Shown in pieces: positions 9,801-17,751 of a DNA stretch of 63,882 nt (position 1 is the stretch's first letter; each line of letters begins with the position of its first letter). The position numbers and the translations under genes were made by a program. The DNA is taken from positions 1 through 63,882 of the forward strand of contig PEAN01000007.1 in the NCBI GenBank assembly GCA_002753735.1. Direction: 5' to 3'. Origin of the DNA: Magnetococcales bacterium DCbin4. Lineage in GTDB: Bacteria; Pseudomonadota; Magnetococcia; Magnetococcales; UBA8363. A model generated the notes under the pieces. It saw only the letters and a list, made by a program, of their open reading frames with translations. It was not told the origin of the DNA and searched no databases.

Positions 9801-10129
9801 TTGGCACCGGCTACTCGTCTTTGGGGTCGTTGAGGCGATTCCCACTGAAAAGTTTGAAGATCGACCGTTCCTTTATTCATGATCTGGCGGGTAATTCGGA
9901 CGATGCCGCGATTACCCGTTCCATCATTTCCATGGCGCGGCAACTCAACCTCAACGTTATCGCGGAAGGGGTTGAAACCATGGAACAATGGAATTTTCTG
10001 AAAGAGAACGGTTGCAACGAGATACAGGGATTTTTTCTGTCGCGGCCCCTTCCGGTCCAGGAGTTTGGCCAATTCCTTGAAACGCATGACAATCGGATCC
10101 CGAGTTCCGATGATCTCCTTCAACGATGA
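6869..10129 (+). CDS. Membrane GGDEF-EAL c-di-GMP enzyme with HAMP and GAF domains
   Basis: The ATG at 6869 gives 1086 residues. Order: TM helix about 8-30, a periplasmic all-helical region, second TM about 360-380, HAMP from about 381, GAF about 489-640, GGDEF motif near residue 724 and EAL near 852. The GGDEF motif is canonical (RLGGDEF) with an RxxD product-inhibition site (RQYD) five residues before it. The EAL domain keeps EALLRW, DDFGTGYSSL and KIDRSF, so both synthesis and hydrolysis of c-di-GMP are possible. The GAF domain has the pair GQCLCGKA, shared with the histidine kinase at 58008. Coupling to the binding protein upstream suggests the periplasmic region reads its ligand state. 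Confidence 0.93.
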   Translation: MKRFAFTLHHLLLFWSVVGLLSVLVLGGAGIVAIDRLKQAQGKLLQIALPLETSSLKISLLVNHLIENQNAMNQVRSLKGIDATEKELQQGKAFQDLLETIMPIRRHLGSSFEQSLHELRDSFGIFQHQRKRFITMIRRDLELHERLALNASLIDRAIDEVSKDAEHIRGKVRLATVREKRRIRNVLNAESTEGNNEELRRLSRNHLLGHGAVIWQTVVRISSSVATLGILTRQIMLEESPDVLTSILYNEMTPLIQSTYRTLDDLGIQVRESPTLTETVQRLKRSFTRLDSHLVIGPDSAYALRRARLALDRQRIQVQEKTSRAVAAVTNSLEKFSDFALRTREESALLSEQVAATSQTLVFMFGGSMAIFMVVFGILMTRRIIRPMALLSHTLVDLEKEGNFSVQIDYSRQDEIGQAVGAMNRLLGNLKTAFSDIKNSLDSAAEGTFEPCNTVVLQGDLKIIKSNIDRQINTLGNIYRSQTINNLLLETALEPMSLEQQLDTVLRIIFSTSWFSFKPKGAIFLVDERSGHLVLSAHRGFDDEHLKVCARIRPGQCLCGKALQSKEMLFSSCINDLHEIHLENMQPHGHYVVPIMAREQCYGVINLYVEEHHVKTPEEEALLVVLSNTIIGLIDRRRIETALKHQAEYDKLTGLPNRALFQIRLSQHMAMAARSDREVVVMFLDLDRFKWVNDTMGHEAGDQLLREAAARIQSCIRQYDTLCRLGGDEFTIVLPQLTHVYYVEFVARRILEELAKPFALKQGEANISGSIGIAIYPGDGEDLEKLIKNADTAMYQAKSLGRNTFQFFTMEMQARAASRLSLEKALRQALEQGEFELYYQPKLNLTNTRVTGMEALLRWARPGFGLVPPTEFIPLAEETGLIIPLGAWVIKTACQQNKSWQDQGFAPMRVAVNLSARQFRQTEDLFVTVLDALNVSGLEPEFLELEITESMVMEDMEKAIQIMKELQAMRIHISIDDFGTGYSSLGSLRRFPLKSLKIDRSFIHDLAGNSDDAAITRSIISMARQLNLNVIAEGVETMEQWNFLKENGCNEIQGFFLSRPLPVQEFGQFLETHDNRIPSSDDLLQR

Positions 10130-10164
10130 AAGCCATGTCGGCGTCAACGTGATCATGTCCCCGG

Positions 10165-13100
10165 TTACAGGCGCCCTTCCGGCAGCGCCGTTGGGAAGCA
10201 GCCGGTGAATTCCTCACCGGGGTAGACGCATCCCTGGTGTACGAATCCCACCCGCGCCAGTCCCGCCGGGTTGCACGCCCCAACGCGGCCGTCCGGTAGG
10301 AGCACCACATATCCTCCATCCGCCCATCCCCACAAGGCCGCCATCTCCTGGCCGGTGGCCGCGTCCCAGATACGAATGTTTTCCCCGGCGCTGATGATCC
10401 GCCGCCCATCGGGGCTGAAGGCGACGGCGCGGACCCAGTCCTCATGACCTTGAAGTGTTTGAATGCATTTGCCGGAGAGCGGGTTCCAAAGTTTGAGGGT
10501 ATTGTCGTCGCTTCCCGAGACGATGGATTTGCCATCGGGGCTGAAGGCGACGGCTTGGACTGGGGCTTTATGACCTTGAAGCGTTTGAGTGTATTTGCCG
10601 GAGAGCGGGTCCCAAAGTTTGAGGGTATGGTCGTCGCTTCCCGAGAGGAAGGATTTGCCATCGGGACTGAAGGCGACGGCGAGGACAAAGTCTTCATGAC
10701 CTTGAAGCGTTTGAGTGCATTTGCCGGAGAGAGGGTCCCAAAGTTTGAGGGTATGGTCGAAGCTTCCCGAGAGGAAGGATTTGCCATCTGGACTGAAGGC
10801 GACGGCGCGGACTGAGTCTTCATGACCTTGAAGCGTATGAATGCATTGTCTGGAGCGTGTGTCCCAAAGTTTGAGGGTATGGTCGAAGCAGCCCGAGAGG
10901 AAGGATTTGCCATCGGGACTGAAGGCGACGGCGAGGACTGGGGCTTCATGACCTTGGAGTGTTTGAGTGCATTTGCCAGAGAGGGTGTCCCAAAGTTTGA
11001 GGGTTTTGTCTAAGCTTCCCGAGAGGAAGGATTTGCCATCGGGACTGAAGGCGACGGCGCGGATTGAGGCTTCATGACCTTGAAGAATTTGTGTGCATTG
11101 CCCGGAGTGTGGATCCCAAAGTTTGAGGGTTTTGTCGAAGCTGCTTGAGAGGAAGGATTTGCCATCGGGACTGAAGGCGACGGCGAGGACTGAGTCTTCA
11201 TGACCTTTGAGTGTTTGTATGCATTGTCCAGAGTGTGGATCCCAAAGTTTGAGGGTATGGTCTAAGCTGCCCGAGAGGATGGTATTGCCATCGGGACTGA
11301 AGGCGATAGCTTTGACCCAATAATCATGACCTTTGAGCGTAAGTATGCATTGTCCAGAGAGTGGATCCCAAAGTTTGAGGGTATCGTCGGAGCTTCCCGA
11401 GAGGAAGGATTTGCCATCGGGACTGAAGGCGACGGCGTGGACTGGGTCTTCATGACCTTGAAGCGTTTGTGTGCATTGTCGGGAGCGGGTGTCCCAAAGT
11501 TTGAGGGTGTGGTCATCGCTCCCCGAGAGGAGGGTGTTGCCATCGGGACTGAAGGCGACGGCGCGGACTGAGTTTTTATGACCTTTGAATGTTTGTATGC
11601 ATTGTCCAGAGCGGGGATCCCAAAGTTTGAGGGTATGGTCATTGCTGCCTGAGAGTAATGATTTGCCATCGGGACTGAAGGCGACGGCGTGGACTGATTT
11701 TTTATGACCTTTGAATGTTTGAATGCATTGTCCGGAGCGGGTGTCCCAAAGTTTGAGGGTGTGGTCGTGGCTCTCCGAGAGGAGGGTATTGCCATCGGGA
11801 CTGAAGGCGATGGCGTTGACTGAGCCTTCATGACCTTTGAGTGTTTGTATGCATTGTCCGGAGTGGGGATCCCAAAGTTTGAGGGTATGGTCGAGGCTGC
11901 CCGAGAGGATGGTGTTGCCATCGGGACTGAAGGCGACGGCGCGGACCGAGCCTTCATGACCTTTGAGTGTTTGTATGCATTGCCTGGAGTGGGGGTCCCA
12001 AAGTTTGAGGGTGTGGTCGTTGCTCCCCGAAAGGAGGGTATTGCCATCGGGGCTGAAGGCGACGGCACGGATGCCATCTCCATGGCCACTCTGGAGGCAA
12101 GGACTAAATGTGGAAAGGCTGACTGCGGCAGGGCGATCCCAGCGGGAACAGGCATCGAGGGAGGTTCCGGAAAGGCGATTCTCCTCCAATTCCGCCCATG
12201 CCAGGCGGGTTCGTGCCAGTTTTGCGTGAACAAGGAGGGCACCCCGCAGGTTGGCCCGTTGCAGGAAAGAGGAGGTCAGGGTGGCTCCCTCCAGTCGGCT
12301 GTGGGAAAGGTCCGCCCCCGCCAGATTGGCTGCGGTCAGGTCGCAGCCGGAAAGATCGCAGCCGGAAAGGTTCACCCCCGGGGCTTGAAGGTGGCGCAAA
12401 TCGGCCTTGTGTAATGTCCCCCTCAGCCGCGCCCCCGTGAGGTTGGCCCGGCTCAGATGGGCATCGGTTAAATCCACGCCCTCCAGTTGGATGTGGGAGA
12501 GATCCATCCCCTCCAACCTCCCTCCCGGCAGGTGCCATGCTTTGGGCCGGGGGGCGCTTTCCGGGCGCTCCCGCTGCCAGAGCAGGGCGAGGCGCAGGGC
12601 GTTTTCGCTTCCCCGGGGAATATAAGCCCCCTCCAGGATTCGGGTGATCGAGGCGGTCACTTTTCCTGGCCCGGAGGGATCCTGAAGATCCAGGAGAAAG
12701 CGCATCGCCTCCTGTGAAAGGGGGTTCAGCGCCAGCGCTTCCCCCCTCCCTTCGGCCAGTTCTTTGTTCAGGGTACGGGCCAGGAAAAATTCCAGGAACG
12801 AAGTGTGGGCGAAACGATAGTTTCCTTCCCCATCCCGGGACAGAAAGGAGGCGGTGCGCAGCAGGGTGTTGAGCCGTTCGTGCAACTCCTCGAAACCCGG
12901 CACCGGTGAATCCAGGGACAGGGTACGGGCATGGGCCATTTGCCATTCAAAGATTTGTTGGTGTGGGCAAGACTGTCGCTCCCGCTCCCAGAGCAGGCGG
13001 GCCATCGCTTCCATGGCCGGGGGGATGGTGTAGGAGAGGATCCCCATCTTTTCCCGGTCCCGTTCCAGCCAGTGTTCCACCACCCCTTCGTAGATGTCTC

Positions 13101-15624
13101 CGGCGGTCACCTTGGTGCCAGGTCGCGCCCGGCGCCGGATCCATTCCAAACTGTCGGTGATGAGTTGCAGCAGATAGGGGCGGGTGGCCAGGTCCAGCAG
13201 GTCATGGACTTCCTTGAACAGGGTCAAGGTGCGTTCCCCCTGGCCGGGGAGGATCCGTTCCAGATATTCCCGGATCCGTTCTTCATCAAAAGGGAGGAGG
13301 TAGAGGAGGCGAAGCTCTTCTGTCCGGAAGCCGTCCCGGGTGAGTCCCCGCCGCGCCCCGCCACCAATGCGTACCTCCTCGTCGCGACGGTTCAGAAAAT
13401 AGTGGGTGCGGCTGGTGATGAGCACTTTGCCCTGGGAGCCAGCTGGGGCCGCCCGCCGCATCTCCTTGAGTAGAAAATTGCCATCCTTGGCACTCATGGC
13501 GGCAGCCTTTTCGTCAAAGCCATCGAAGATGAGGCACAGATGGCCCGCCTGCACCATGGCCAACACCCCCTCCACTGGCAAATCTTTCATTTGTGCCCGC
13601 AAAAGGAGTTCTTCCAACATTTTTTCCAGCTTTGGAACCTTGCCGGACTCCCAGGGGACATCCCGCATGTCCAGATAGATCGGAAGGGGGGCACGGATGG
13701 GATTCTCCTTTGCGTTCCGCCGTTCGTGGACCAGGCGGGTGAACATGCGGCAGAGGAAGGTCTTGCCCATGCCCAGATCTCCCAGAACGGCGCAGAAGGG
13801 GCGGTTCGGCTCCTCCAACCAGTGGATTAAAAGATTGAGTGCGTTGGGGTTTTCCACCTCCCGCTCTTCCAGGATCTCCCTGGCCCGGGGGATGATCCAC
13901 CGTGTATCATCATAGACCTCCTGACGACCGGCGCGGGTGTGGCTGTTGCGGCTGACCTGTGCCCCCAGCCGCCAGACTGCCAGGAGTTCCGGCAGTTTTT
14001 TCAGGTCGCATTGACGGGACTGGTCGAATTCTTCTTGCAGGTGGTCGATGATCAGTATCCCCTGCTCCCTGTTCGTTGAGGGGATCTCTTGCCAGTCGGG
14101 TTCCGAACTGGTGGGAACCAGCAGCCGCAGGGGTTTGGCCTCCGCATGGGGCAGTTCACAGTCCATCCATCCCTGTTTGAAATGACATTTCATCCGTGCC
14201 AACACTTCAGCCGGGAGTTGTGTGTGGAGGGTTTGCATCATGCCGGCATAGAGGGGATTGGGAACCAGGATGAACCCACCCCCCTTTTTTTCCGGGGGGA
14301 ATTCCTTCAGGGAGACCAGCCATTGTTTCCAGTCGGGATTGGGTTCCAACCAGTGCCCTTGAACGTAAAGGGGATCCCCCTTGCGCCAATGTTGGGTCAG
14401 GAGGCGGAGATGCTCCTCCTTCTCCACCCCCTCAACGACCAAGGGTTTGCCGTCCAGGGAATGGCGCTCCAGGGTCCTGATCACTTCATCCAGGTGATGG
14501 TCGATCTTCTGCGCCAGGGGTTGGAACAGTTTGTGGGAAACCTTGGTCCAGAGGGCGAGGGATTCCAGGGTGACCCGGGGGTTATCGTGCCATTCGTTCA
14601 AATCATCCAGCACGATGGAGAGTTGCTCCCGTTGCACCAATGCCCTGATGGCATCGCCCTCATCGGGTTGCAGATCTTCGTTCACCTCCACCAGGATCTG
14701 CTCCTTGAAATAATCCCCGTAACGATCCAAAAAGCGGAGCAGCAGGTGGGAGTGGAGCATCTCCCGGTCCAGGTTGAGGGTGAAACGGAGTTGGGTGAAA
14801 TTTTTGATTCCCTGATAACGGGCCTGGTCCAGCAGGAAGCGGGCGGTCTCCACCCCCACCACCGCGAGGATGAATTTGACCAGGAGTTGCCGTTTTTTTT
14901 CCAAATCGGTCAGGGGCGGCGTTTGGGCCAAGTGTTCCGGCAGCCGGGCCAACTCCAGCACGCGGGGAAAGCTTTCTCCATTGGGGCCGATCCCCAGCAG
15001 CTCGAATCCGACCAGGGGCAAAGATCCCGTAAATCGCGGCCTGGCTTGCAGGATGGGGTCCAGTTTGGCACCCAGCCGGGCGAAGAAGCGTTGCAGCTCC
15101 TCCCCCAATCCCTCCCAGGTCGCCGCATCTGCGTGACGAGCGAAGCGTTCCACCTGTTGCGGAAAAGAAAGAAAGGGGATGTGGTCCGTGATCGCCGCCT
15201 GTAGGATGTAGTGTTCCGGTGGGGTGTCCCGGTGGATGCGATGGGCCTCCGACTCAACCCGTTTCATGATCTCCGGGTCATAGATCCGGGGTGCGGTGCT
15301 GGTCAGCCACACACGCTTTTCCGCCACGGGCCGGTTGTCGGTCTGGGAGCAGAGTTGTGACTGCCTGGACTTCAGATGCTGGTTGAGGTTTTTCTTGAAG
15401 TTGTTGCGGAAGCGGGTCATGGCATCACTGGCGGGCAGCCCGGGATAGAGCTGATCCAGCAGGGTGGCGAGGGGGAGGGTCTCTTCGGTGTGTCGTTCCA
15501 GGAGTTGGGTGTAAAGGATCACCTTTTCCCGAAAATCGGGGCGCAGTCCGGGCAGGATCTTTTGCAGCAGTTCCAGGGTTTCCTGCCGGGAGAGCGGCCG
15601 GTTGGCGGTCGGGGTCTGGTTCAT
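10165..15624 (-). CDS. NACHT/pentapeptide/WD40 STAND NTPase (NLR-like)
   Basis: This 1819-residue protein starts at ATG 15624 behind GGAGGAGG. Residues 1 to about 600 are an unrecognised region. A NACHT-type NTPase follows, with P-loop GDLGMGKT near residue 615 and Walker B LIFDGFDE near 698. Pentapeptide repeats (A/N-L-x-x-A/G type) fill about 1038-1165. From about 1170 to 1755 there are 14 WD40 repeats of 42 residues, enough for two seven-bladed propellers. STAND proteins of this build act as ligand-triggered switches, and several bacterial NACHT proteins are antiphage defences. No separate effector gene is adjacent, so any effector would have to be the N-terminal region. Defence is inference. 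Confidence 0.9.
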   Translation of the reverse strand: MNQTPTANRPLSRQETLELLQKILPGLRPDFREKVILYTQLLERHTEETLPLATLLDQLYPGLPASDAMTRFRNNFKKNLNQHLKSRQSQLCSQTDNRPVAEKRVWLTSTAPRIYDPEIMKRVESEAHRIHRDTPPEHYILQAAITDHIPFLSFPQQVERFARHADAATWEGLGEELQRFFARLGAKLDPILQARPRFTGSLPLVGFELLGIGPNGESFPRVLELARLPEHLAQTPPLTDLEKKRQLLVKFILAVVGVETARFLLDQARYQGIKNFTQLRFTLNLDREMLHSHLLLRFLDRYGDYFKEQILVEVNEDLQPDEGDAIRALVQREQLSIVLDDLNEWHDNPRVTLESLALWTKVSHKLFQPLAQKIDHHLDEVIRTLERHSLDGKPLVVEGVEKEEHLRLLTQHWRKGDPLYVQGHWLEPNPDWKQWLVSLKEFPPEKKGGGFILVPNPLYAGMMQTLHTQLPAEVLARMKCHFKQGWMDCELPHAEAKPLRLLVPTSSEPDWQEIPSTNREQGILIIDHLQEEFDQSRQCDLKKLPELLAVWRLGAQVSRNSHTRAGRQEVYDDTRWIIPRAREILEEREVENPNALNLLIHWLEEPNRPFCAVLGDLGMGKTFLCRMFTRLVHERRNAKENPIRAPLPIYLDMRDVPWESGKVPKLEKMLEELLLRAQMKDLPVEGVLAMVQAGHLCLIFDGFDEKAAAMSAKDGNFLLKEMRRAAPAGSQGKVLITSRTHYFLNRRDEEVRIGGGARRGLTRDGFRTEELRLLYLLPFDEERIREYLERILPGQGERTLTLFKEVHDLLDLATRPYLLQLITDSLEWIRRRARPGTKVTAGDIYEGVVEHWLERDREKMGILSYTIPPAMEAMARLLWERERQSCPHQQIFEWQMAHARTLSLDSPVPGFEELHERLNTLLRTASFLSRDGEGNYRFAHTSFLEFFLARTLNKELAEGRGEALALNPLSQEAMRFLLDLQDPSGPGKVTASITRILEGAYIPRGSENALRLALLWQRERPESAPRPKAWHLPGGRLEGMDLSHIQLEGVDLTDAHLSRANLTGARLRGTLHKADLRHLQAPGVNLSGCDLSGCDLTAANLAGADLSHSRLEGATLTSSFLQRANLRGALLVHAKLARTRLAWAELEENRLSGTSLDACSRWDRPAAVSLSTFSPCLQSGHGDGIRAVAFSPDGNTLLSGSNDHTLKLWDPHSRQCIQTLKGHEGSVRAVAFSPDGNTILSGSLDHTLKLWDPHSGQCIQTLKGHEGSVNAIAFSPDGNTLLSESHDHTLKLWDTRSGQCIQTFKGHKKSVHAVAFSPDGKSLLSGSNDHTLKLWDPRSGQCIQTFKGHKNSVRAVAFSPDGNTLLSGSDDHTLKLWDTRSRQCTQTLQGHEDPVHAVAFSPDGKSFLSGSSDDTLKLWDPLSGQCILTLKGHDYWVKAIAFSPDGNTILSGSLDHTLKLWDPHSGQCIQTLKGHEDSVLAVAFSPDGKSFLSSSFDKTLKLWDPHSGQCTQILQGHEASIRAVAFSPDGKSFLSGSLDKTLKLWDTLSGKCTQTLQGHEAPVLAVAFSPDGKSFLSGCFDHTLKLWDTRSRQCIHTLQGHEDSVRAVAFSPDGKSFLSGSFDHTLKLWDPLSGKCTQTLQGHEDFVLAVAFSPDGKSFLSGSDDHTLKLWDPLSGKYTQTLQGHKAPVQAVAFSPDGKSIVSGSDDNTLKLWNPLSGKCIQTLQGHEDWVRAVAFSPDGRRIISAGENIRIWDAATGQEMAALWGWADGGYVVLLPDGRVGACNPAGLARVGFVHQGCVYPGEEFTGCFPTALPEGRL
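10370..12110 (-). repeat. Tandem array of 126-bp WD40-coding repeats
   Basis: The 3' third of the NACHT gene is made of 14 tandem units of about 126 bp. Thirteen share nearly invariant VAFSPDG (or IAFSPDG) and TLKLWD blocks; the last unit is diverged (IRIWDAATG). Differences cluster at a few codons: the three residues after GH, the residue before A-V/I-AFSPDG, and short spots around the SGS and WDP positions. The homogeneity points to recent duplication or gene conversion. Confidence 0.9.
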
Positions 15625-15648
15625 GGTGCCTCCTCCGGTTGAGATGGT

Positions 15649-15676
15649 TCCCGAACGGTTCGCGAACTATTCGGGA
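15649..15676. promoter_or_regulatory. Palindromic operator candidate upstream of the NACHT gene
   Basis: Outer arms CCCGAA (15650-15655) and TTCGGG (15670-15675) enclose the perfect palindrome GTTCGCGAAC (15658-15667), all on one centre. Twelve of 14 base pairs match over 28 bp. It lies just after the -10 box and covers the expected transcription start, the position of a repressor site. The regulator is not identified. Confidence 0.6.
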
Positions 15677-15704
15677 TGATAACTCTGACAACAAATGATG
15701 TCAA
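15676..15704 (-). promoter_or_regulatory. Sigma-70-type promoter of the NACHT gene
   Basis: On the minus strand, TTGACA (15704-15699) is separated by exactly 17 bases from TATCAT (15681-15676). This is a near-consensus sigma-70 promoter about 50 bases before the ATG at 15624. A palindrome directly downstream suggests the strong promoter is normally repressed. Confidence 0.65.
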
Positions 15705-15860
15705 GCCTGCCATGGTGCAGCCTTCATTCTTTTTCAAGCCGAGGGCGAACCCGGGTTCCGGCATGCCTGCGACCCTCCAAACCGGTGCGACGCGACCGGG
15801 GAGATCAATATTATTTGCAAAATGATTGACAATCGTTCATGGTGACCGACAGGAGGAACT

Positions 15861-16823
15861 TTGGGAGCTGGAATTCAAGGGTGGGGTTGGTCGAAACCAG
15901 GGTTGGAGTTGGCGATGCTGGAAGGGGTTGATCTGACGGTAGTTGAATCCCGGTCATTGATGCACCGTATTGAAGTTGCCATGGTCAGCCATGATGAATG
16001 GTTGGCCGAACTGTATCGTGCGCTCATCTGTGGCGGTTCCCTGAGCGAGGAATATACCGCTTCGGATGCCTTTGAACGCTGCAAGTTCGGGCAATGGTTA
16101 CGGATGTTGTGTCAATACAACGAGAAGCTGGAAAGCCTGCCCCTGATCAAGGATATCGATTTCCTGCACCGGCGCATGCATCAGTCGGTCCAGGAATTGT
16201 TGATCTATCACGGTTCCAACAACGTGGATCGCACTGTCCTGGCGACCTTGTATGACGAGGTCATCGCGAAAAAGATGGCCTTCCGCTGGTTGGTGGCGGC
16301 ATTGGATCATCTGATCTGCTACCAGATCCTGCACACCGATCCCCTGACCAATACCCTCGGTCGCGAAAAACTGATTGCGACGCTCAATCGGGAAATTGCT
16401 GAAATCGCAAAGAATCCCGCGCGTGAATCCTTGATCGCCATGATCGATATCGATCATTTCAAAAATATAAACGATACGTTTGGGCATTTGGTGGGTGATC
16501 GCGTTCTCGTCGAGGTGACCCGGTTCGTCAAGGCCAATCTGCGTCCCACCGATCTGGTGTTTCGTTATGGGGGGGAAGAATTTGTCATCTTTCTTTCCGG
16601 CACCTCCCAGACCTGGGCGGGCACCTTGCTGGATCGTCTGCGCCAACGGTTGTCGCTCTATGAAATCACCACCTCTCCCGTGACCCTTCCGATCAATGTG
16701 ACCGCCTCCTTTGGCGTCACTCGATTGACCGGGAACGAAAGCGTTCAGGATCAATTGGAGCGGGCGGATCAGGCGATGTATCTGGCCAAGACGCAGGGAC
16801 GCAACCGGGTCGTGATCGCCTGA
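15861..16823 (+). CDS. Diguanylate cyclase with N-terminal CZB zinc-binding domain (DgcZ-like)
   Basis: The protein has up to 320 residues. The TTG at 15861 follows AGGAGG closely; ATG 15915 is an alternative start. The N-terminal half has the CZB signature: His in SHDEWLAELYRAL, Cys in CKFGQWL, and a later HRRMH. In E. coli DgcZ these residues bind zinc and inhibit cyclase activity. The GGDEF domain follows with GGEEF near residue 236 and an RxxD inhibition site (RPTD) five residues upstream. It is expected to be a soluble cytosolic enzyme making c-di-GMP under zinc control. It is transcribed divergently from the NACHT gene and convergently with korB. Confidence 0.9.
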   Translation: MGAGIQGWGWSKPGLELAMLEGVDLTVVESRSLMHRIEVAMVSHDEWLAELYRALICGGSLSEEYTASDAFERCKFGQWLRMLCQYNEKLESLPLIKDIDFLHRRMHQSVQELLIYHGSNNVDRTVLATLYDEVIAKKMAFRWLVAALDHLICYQILHTDPLTNTLGREKLIATLNREIAEIAKNPARESLIAMIDIDHFKNINDTFGHLVGDRVLVEVTRFVKANLRPTDLVFRYGGEEFVIFLSGTSQTWAGTLLDRLRQRLSLYEITTSPVTLPINVTASFGVTRLTGNESVQDQLERADQAMYLAKTQGRNRVVIA

Positions 16824-16830
16824 GAAAAAA

Positions 16831-16855
16831 AGCCCGAGGTCATGCCTCGGGCTTT
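16831..16855. terminator. Bidirectional intrinsic terminator
   Basis: The stem AGCCCGAGG/CCTCGGGCT with a four-base loop is flanked by an A run on one side and TTT on the other. It lies between the convergent DgcZ-like gene and korB and could end both transcripts. Confidence 0.8.
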
Positions 16856-16872
16856 GCCGCCCGATCTCAATC

Positions 16873-17751
16873 CTACGGGCGGTACTGGTCGATGATGCGA
16901 TTGATGTCGTAATCGGCACGGCCACCCACACCCTGGATGATCGCCTCCATCCGTTCATCCAGCGTCGGACGCGAAACCTGGTACAATAATCCCATGGGTG
17001 CCCGACCGCGACCGCTGTCATATGCCAGCGCCATGGCGCTCCCCAGATCGGTGACATCGTGTTCCTTCGGGATCGGCTCGACCATTTCCCGGTAGGATTC
17101 CACCGTGTCCATGCTGTTGAACGAAGGACATTGCGAATAAATATTGATATACGCAAATCCTTGATGCTCCAACCCCCCCTTGATCAGATCGGCACAAACC
17201 GAAGGCTTTCCGGCAAACCCCTGGGCAACATAGGTGGCACCATAGGTCAACATGTACAACAGCGGGTTCATCGGTAGTTCAGGCCCGCCATAAGGGGTGG
17301 TATAAGCCTTCATTTCCGGGCGTGAAGTCGGTGAATACTGCCCTTTGGTCAAGCCATAGATGCCATTGTCGAACAACACATAGGTCAGGTTGCAATTTTT
17401 CCGGGCCATGTGCGGCATGTGACCGCCACCGATGGAAAATCCATCACCATCACCGCCCAATACCATGACCGTCAGGTCGGAACGGGCCAACTGGGCACCC
17501 GTGGCCACCGGACCCGCCCGTCCATGCAGGGTATGCATTTTGTAGGAGTGGAGAAAATACGGGGTCCTGGACGAACACCCGATCCCCGAGATGCAGATCA
17601 ATTGGCTCGGATCGACCCCGGCCCCGGCCAGGGCACGATAGATGGCGTTGAGAATGCCGTAATGGCCGCACCCTGGACACCAGACAACAGGAACCTCCGA
17701 TTTGTAATCGGCGGGCTTCATGTCAACTTTGTTGTATGTTCCACAGAACAT
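16873..17751 (-). CDS. korB: 2-oxoacid:ferredoxin oxidoreductase beta subunit (KorB type)
   Basis: The ATG at 17751, preceded by AAGGAGATATTGTC, gives 292 residues; an upstream in-frame start at 17811 lacks such a site. This is the thiamine-diphosphate subunit: WCPGCGHYGIL at the start, the TPP/Mg motif GDGDGFSIGGGH and later FDNGIYGLTKGQYSPTS. With KorA it catalyses reversible CoA-dependent oxidation of 2-oxoacids with ferredoxin; 2-oxoglutarate is likeliest by overall resemblance. It overlaps the 3' end of korA by 34 bases, suggesting coupled translation. In a reductive TCA cycle it would fix CO2, a role not provable here. Confidence 0.92.
   Translation of the reverse strand: MFCGTYNKVDMKPADYKSEVPVVWCPGCGHYGILNAIYRALAGAGVDPSQLICISGIGCSSRTPYFLHSYKMHTLHGRAGPVATGAQLARSDLTVMVLGGDGDGFSIGGGHMPHMARKNCNLTYVLFDNGIYGLTKGQYSPTSRPEMKAYTTPYGGPELPMNPLLYMLTYGATYVAQGFAGKPSVCADLIKGGLEHQGFAYINIYSQCPSFNSMDTVESYREMVEPIPKEHDVTDLGSAMALAYDSGRGRAPMGLLYQVSRPTLDERMEAIIQGVGGRADYDINRIIDQYRP

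Noticed and set aside
10370-12110. Possible diversity-generating retroelement target or CRISPR-like array
   Set aside because: No reverse transcriptase or template repeat is present, and the repeats are in-frame WD40 units without spacers.
10444-12414. Long plus-strand frames opposite the WD40 array
   Set aside because: They are antisense shadows created by the 126-bp periodicity of the NACHT gene.
15820-15845. Fur-box-like or -35 sequence TTGACA upstream of the CZB diguanylate cyclase
   Set aside because: No -10 box at a suitable distance and only a partial match to the Fur consensus.
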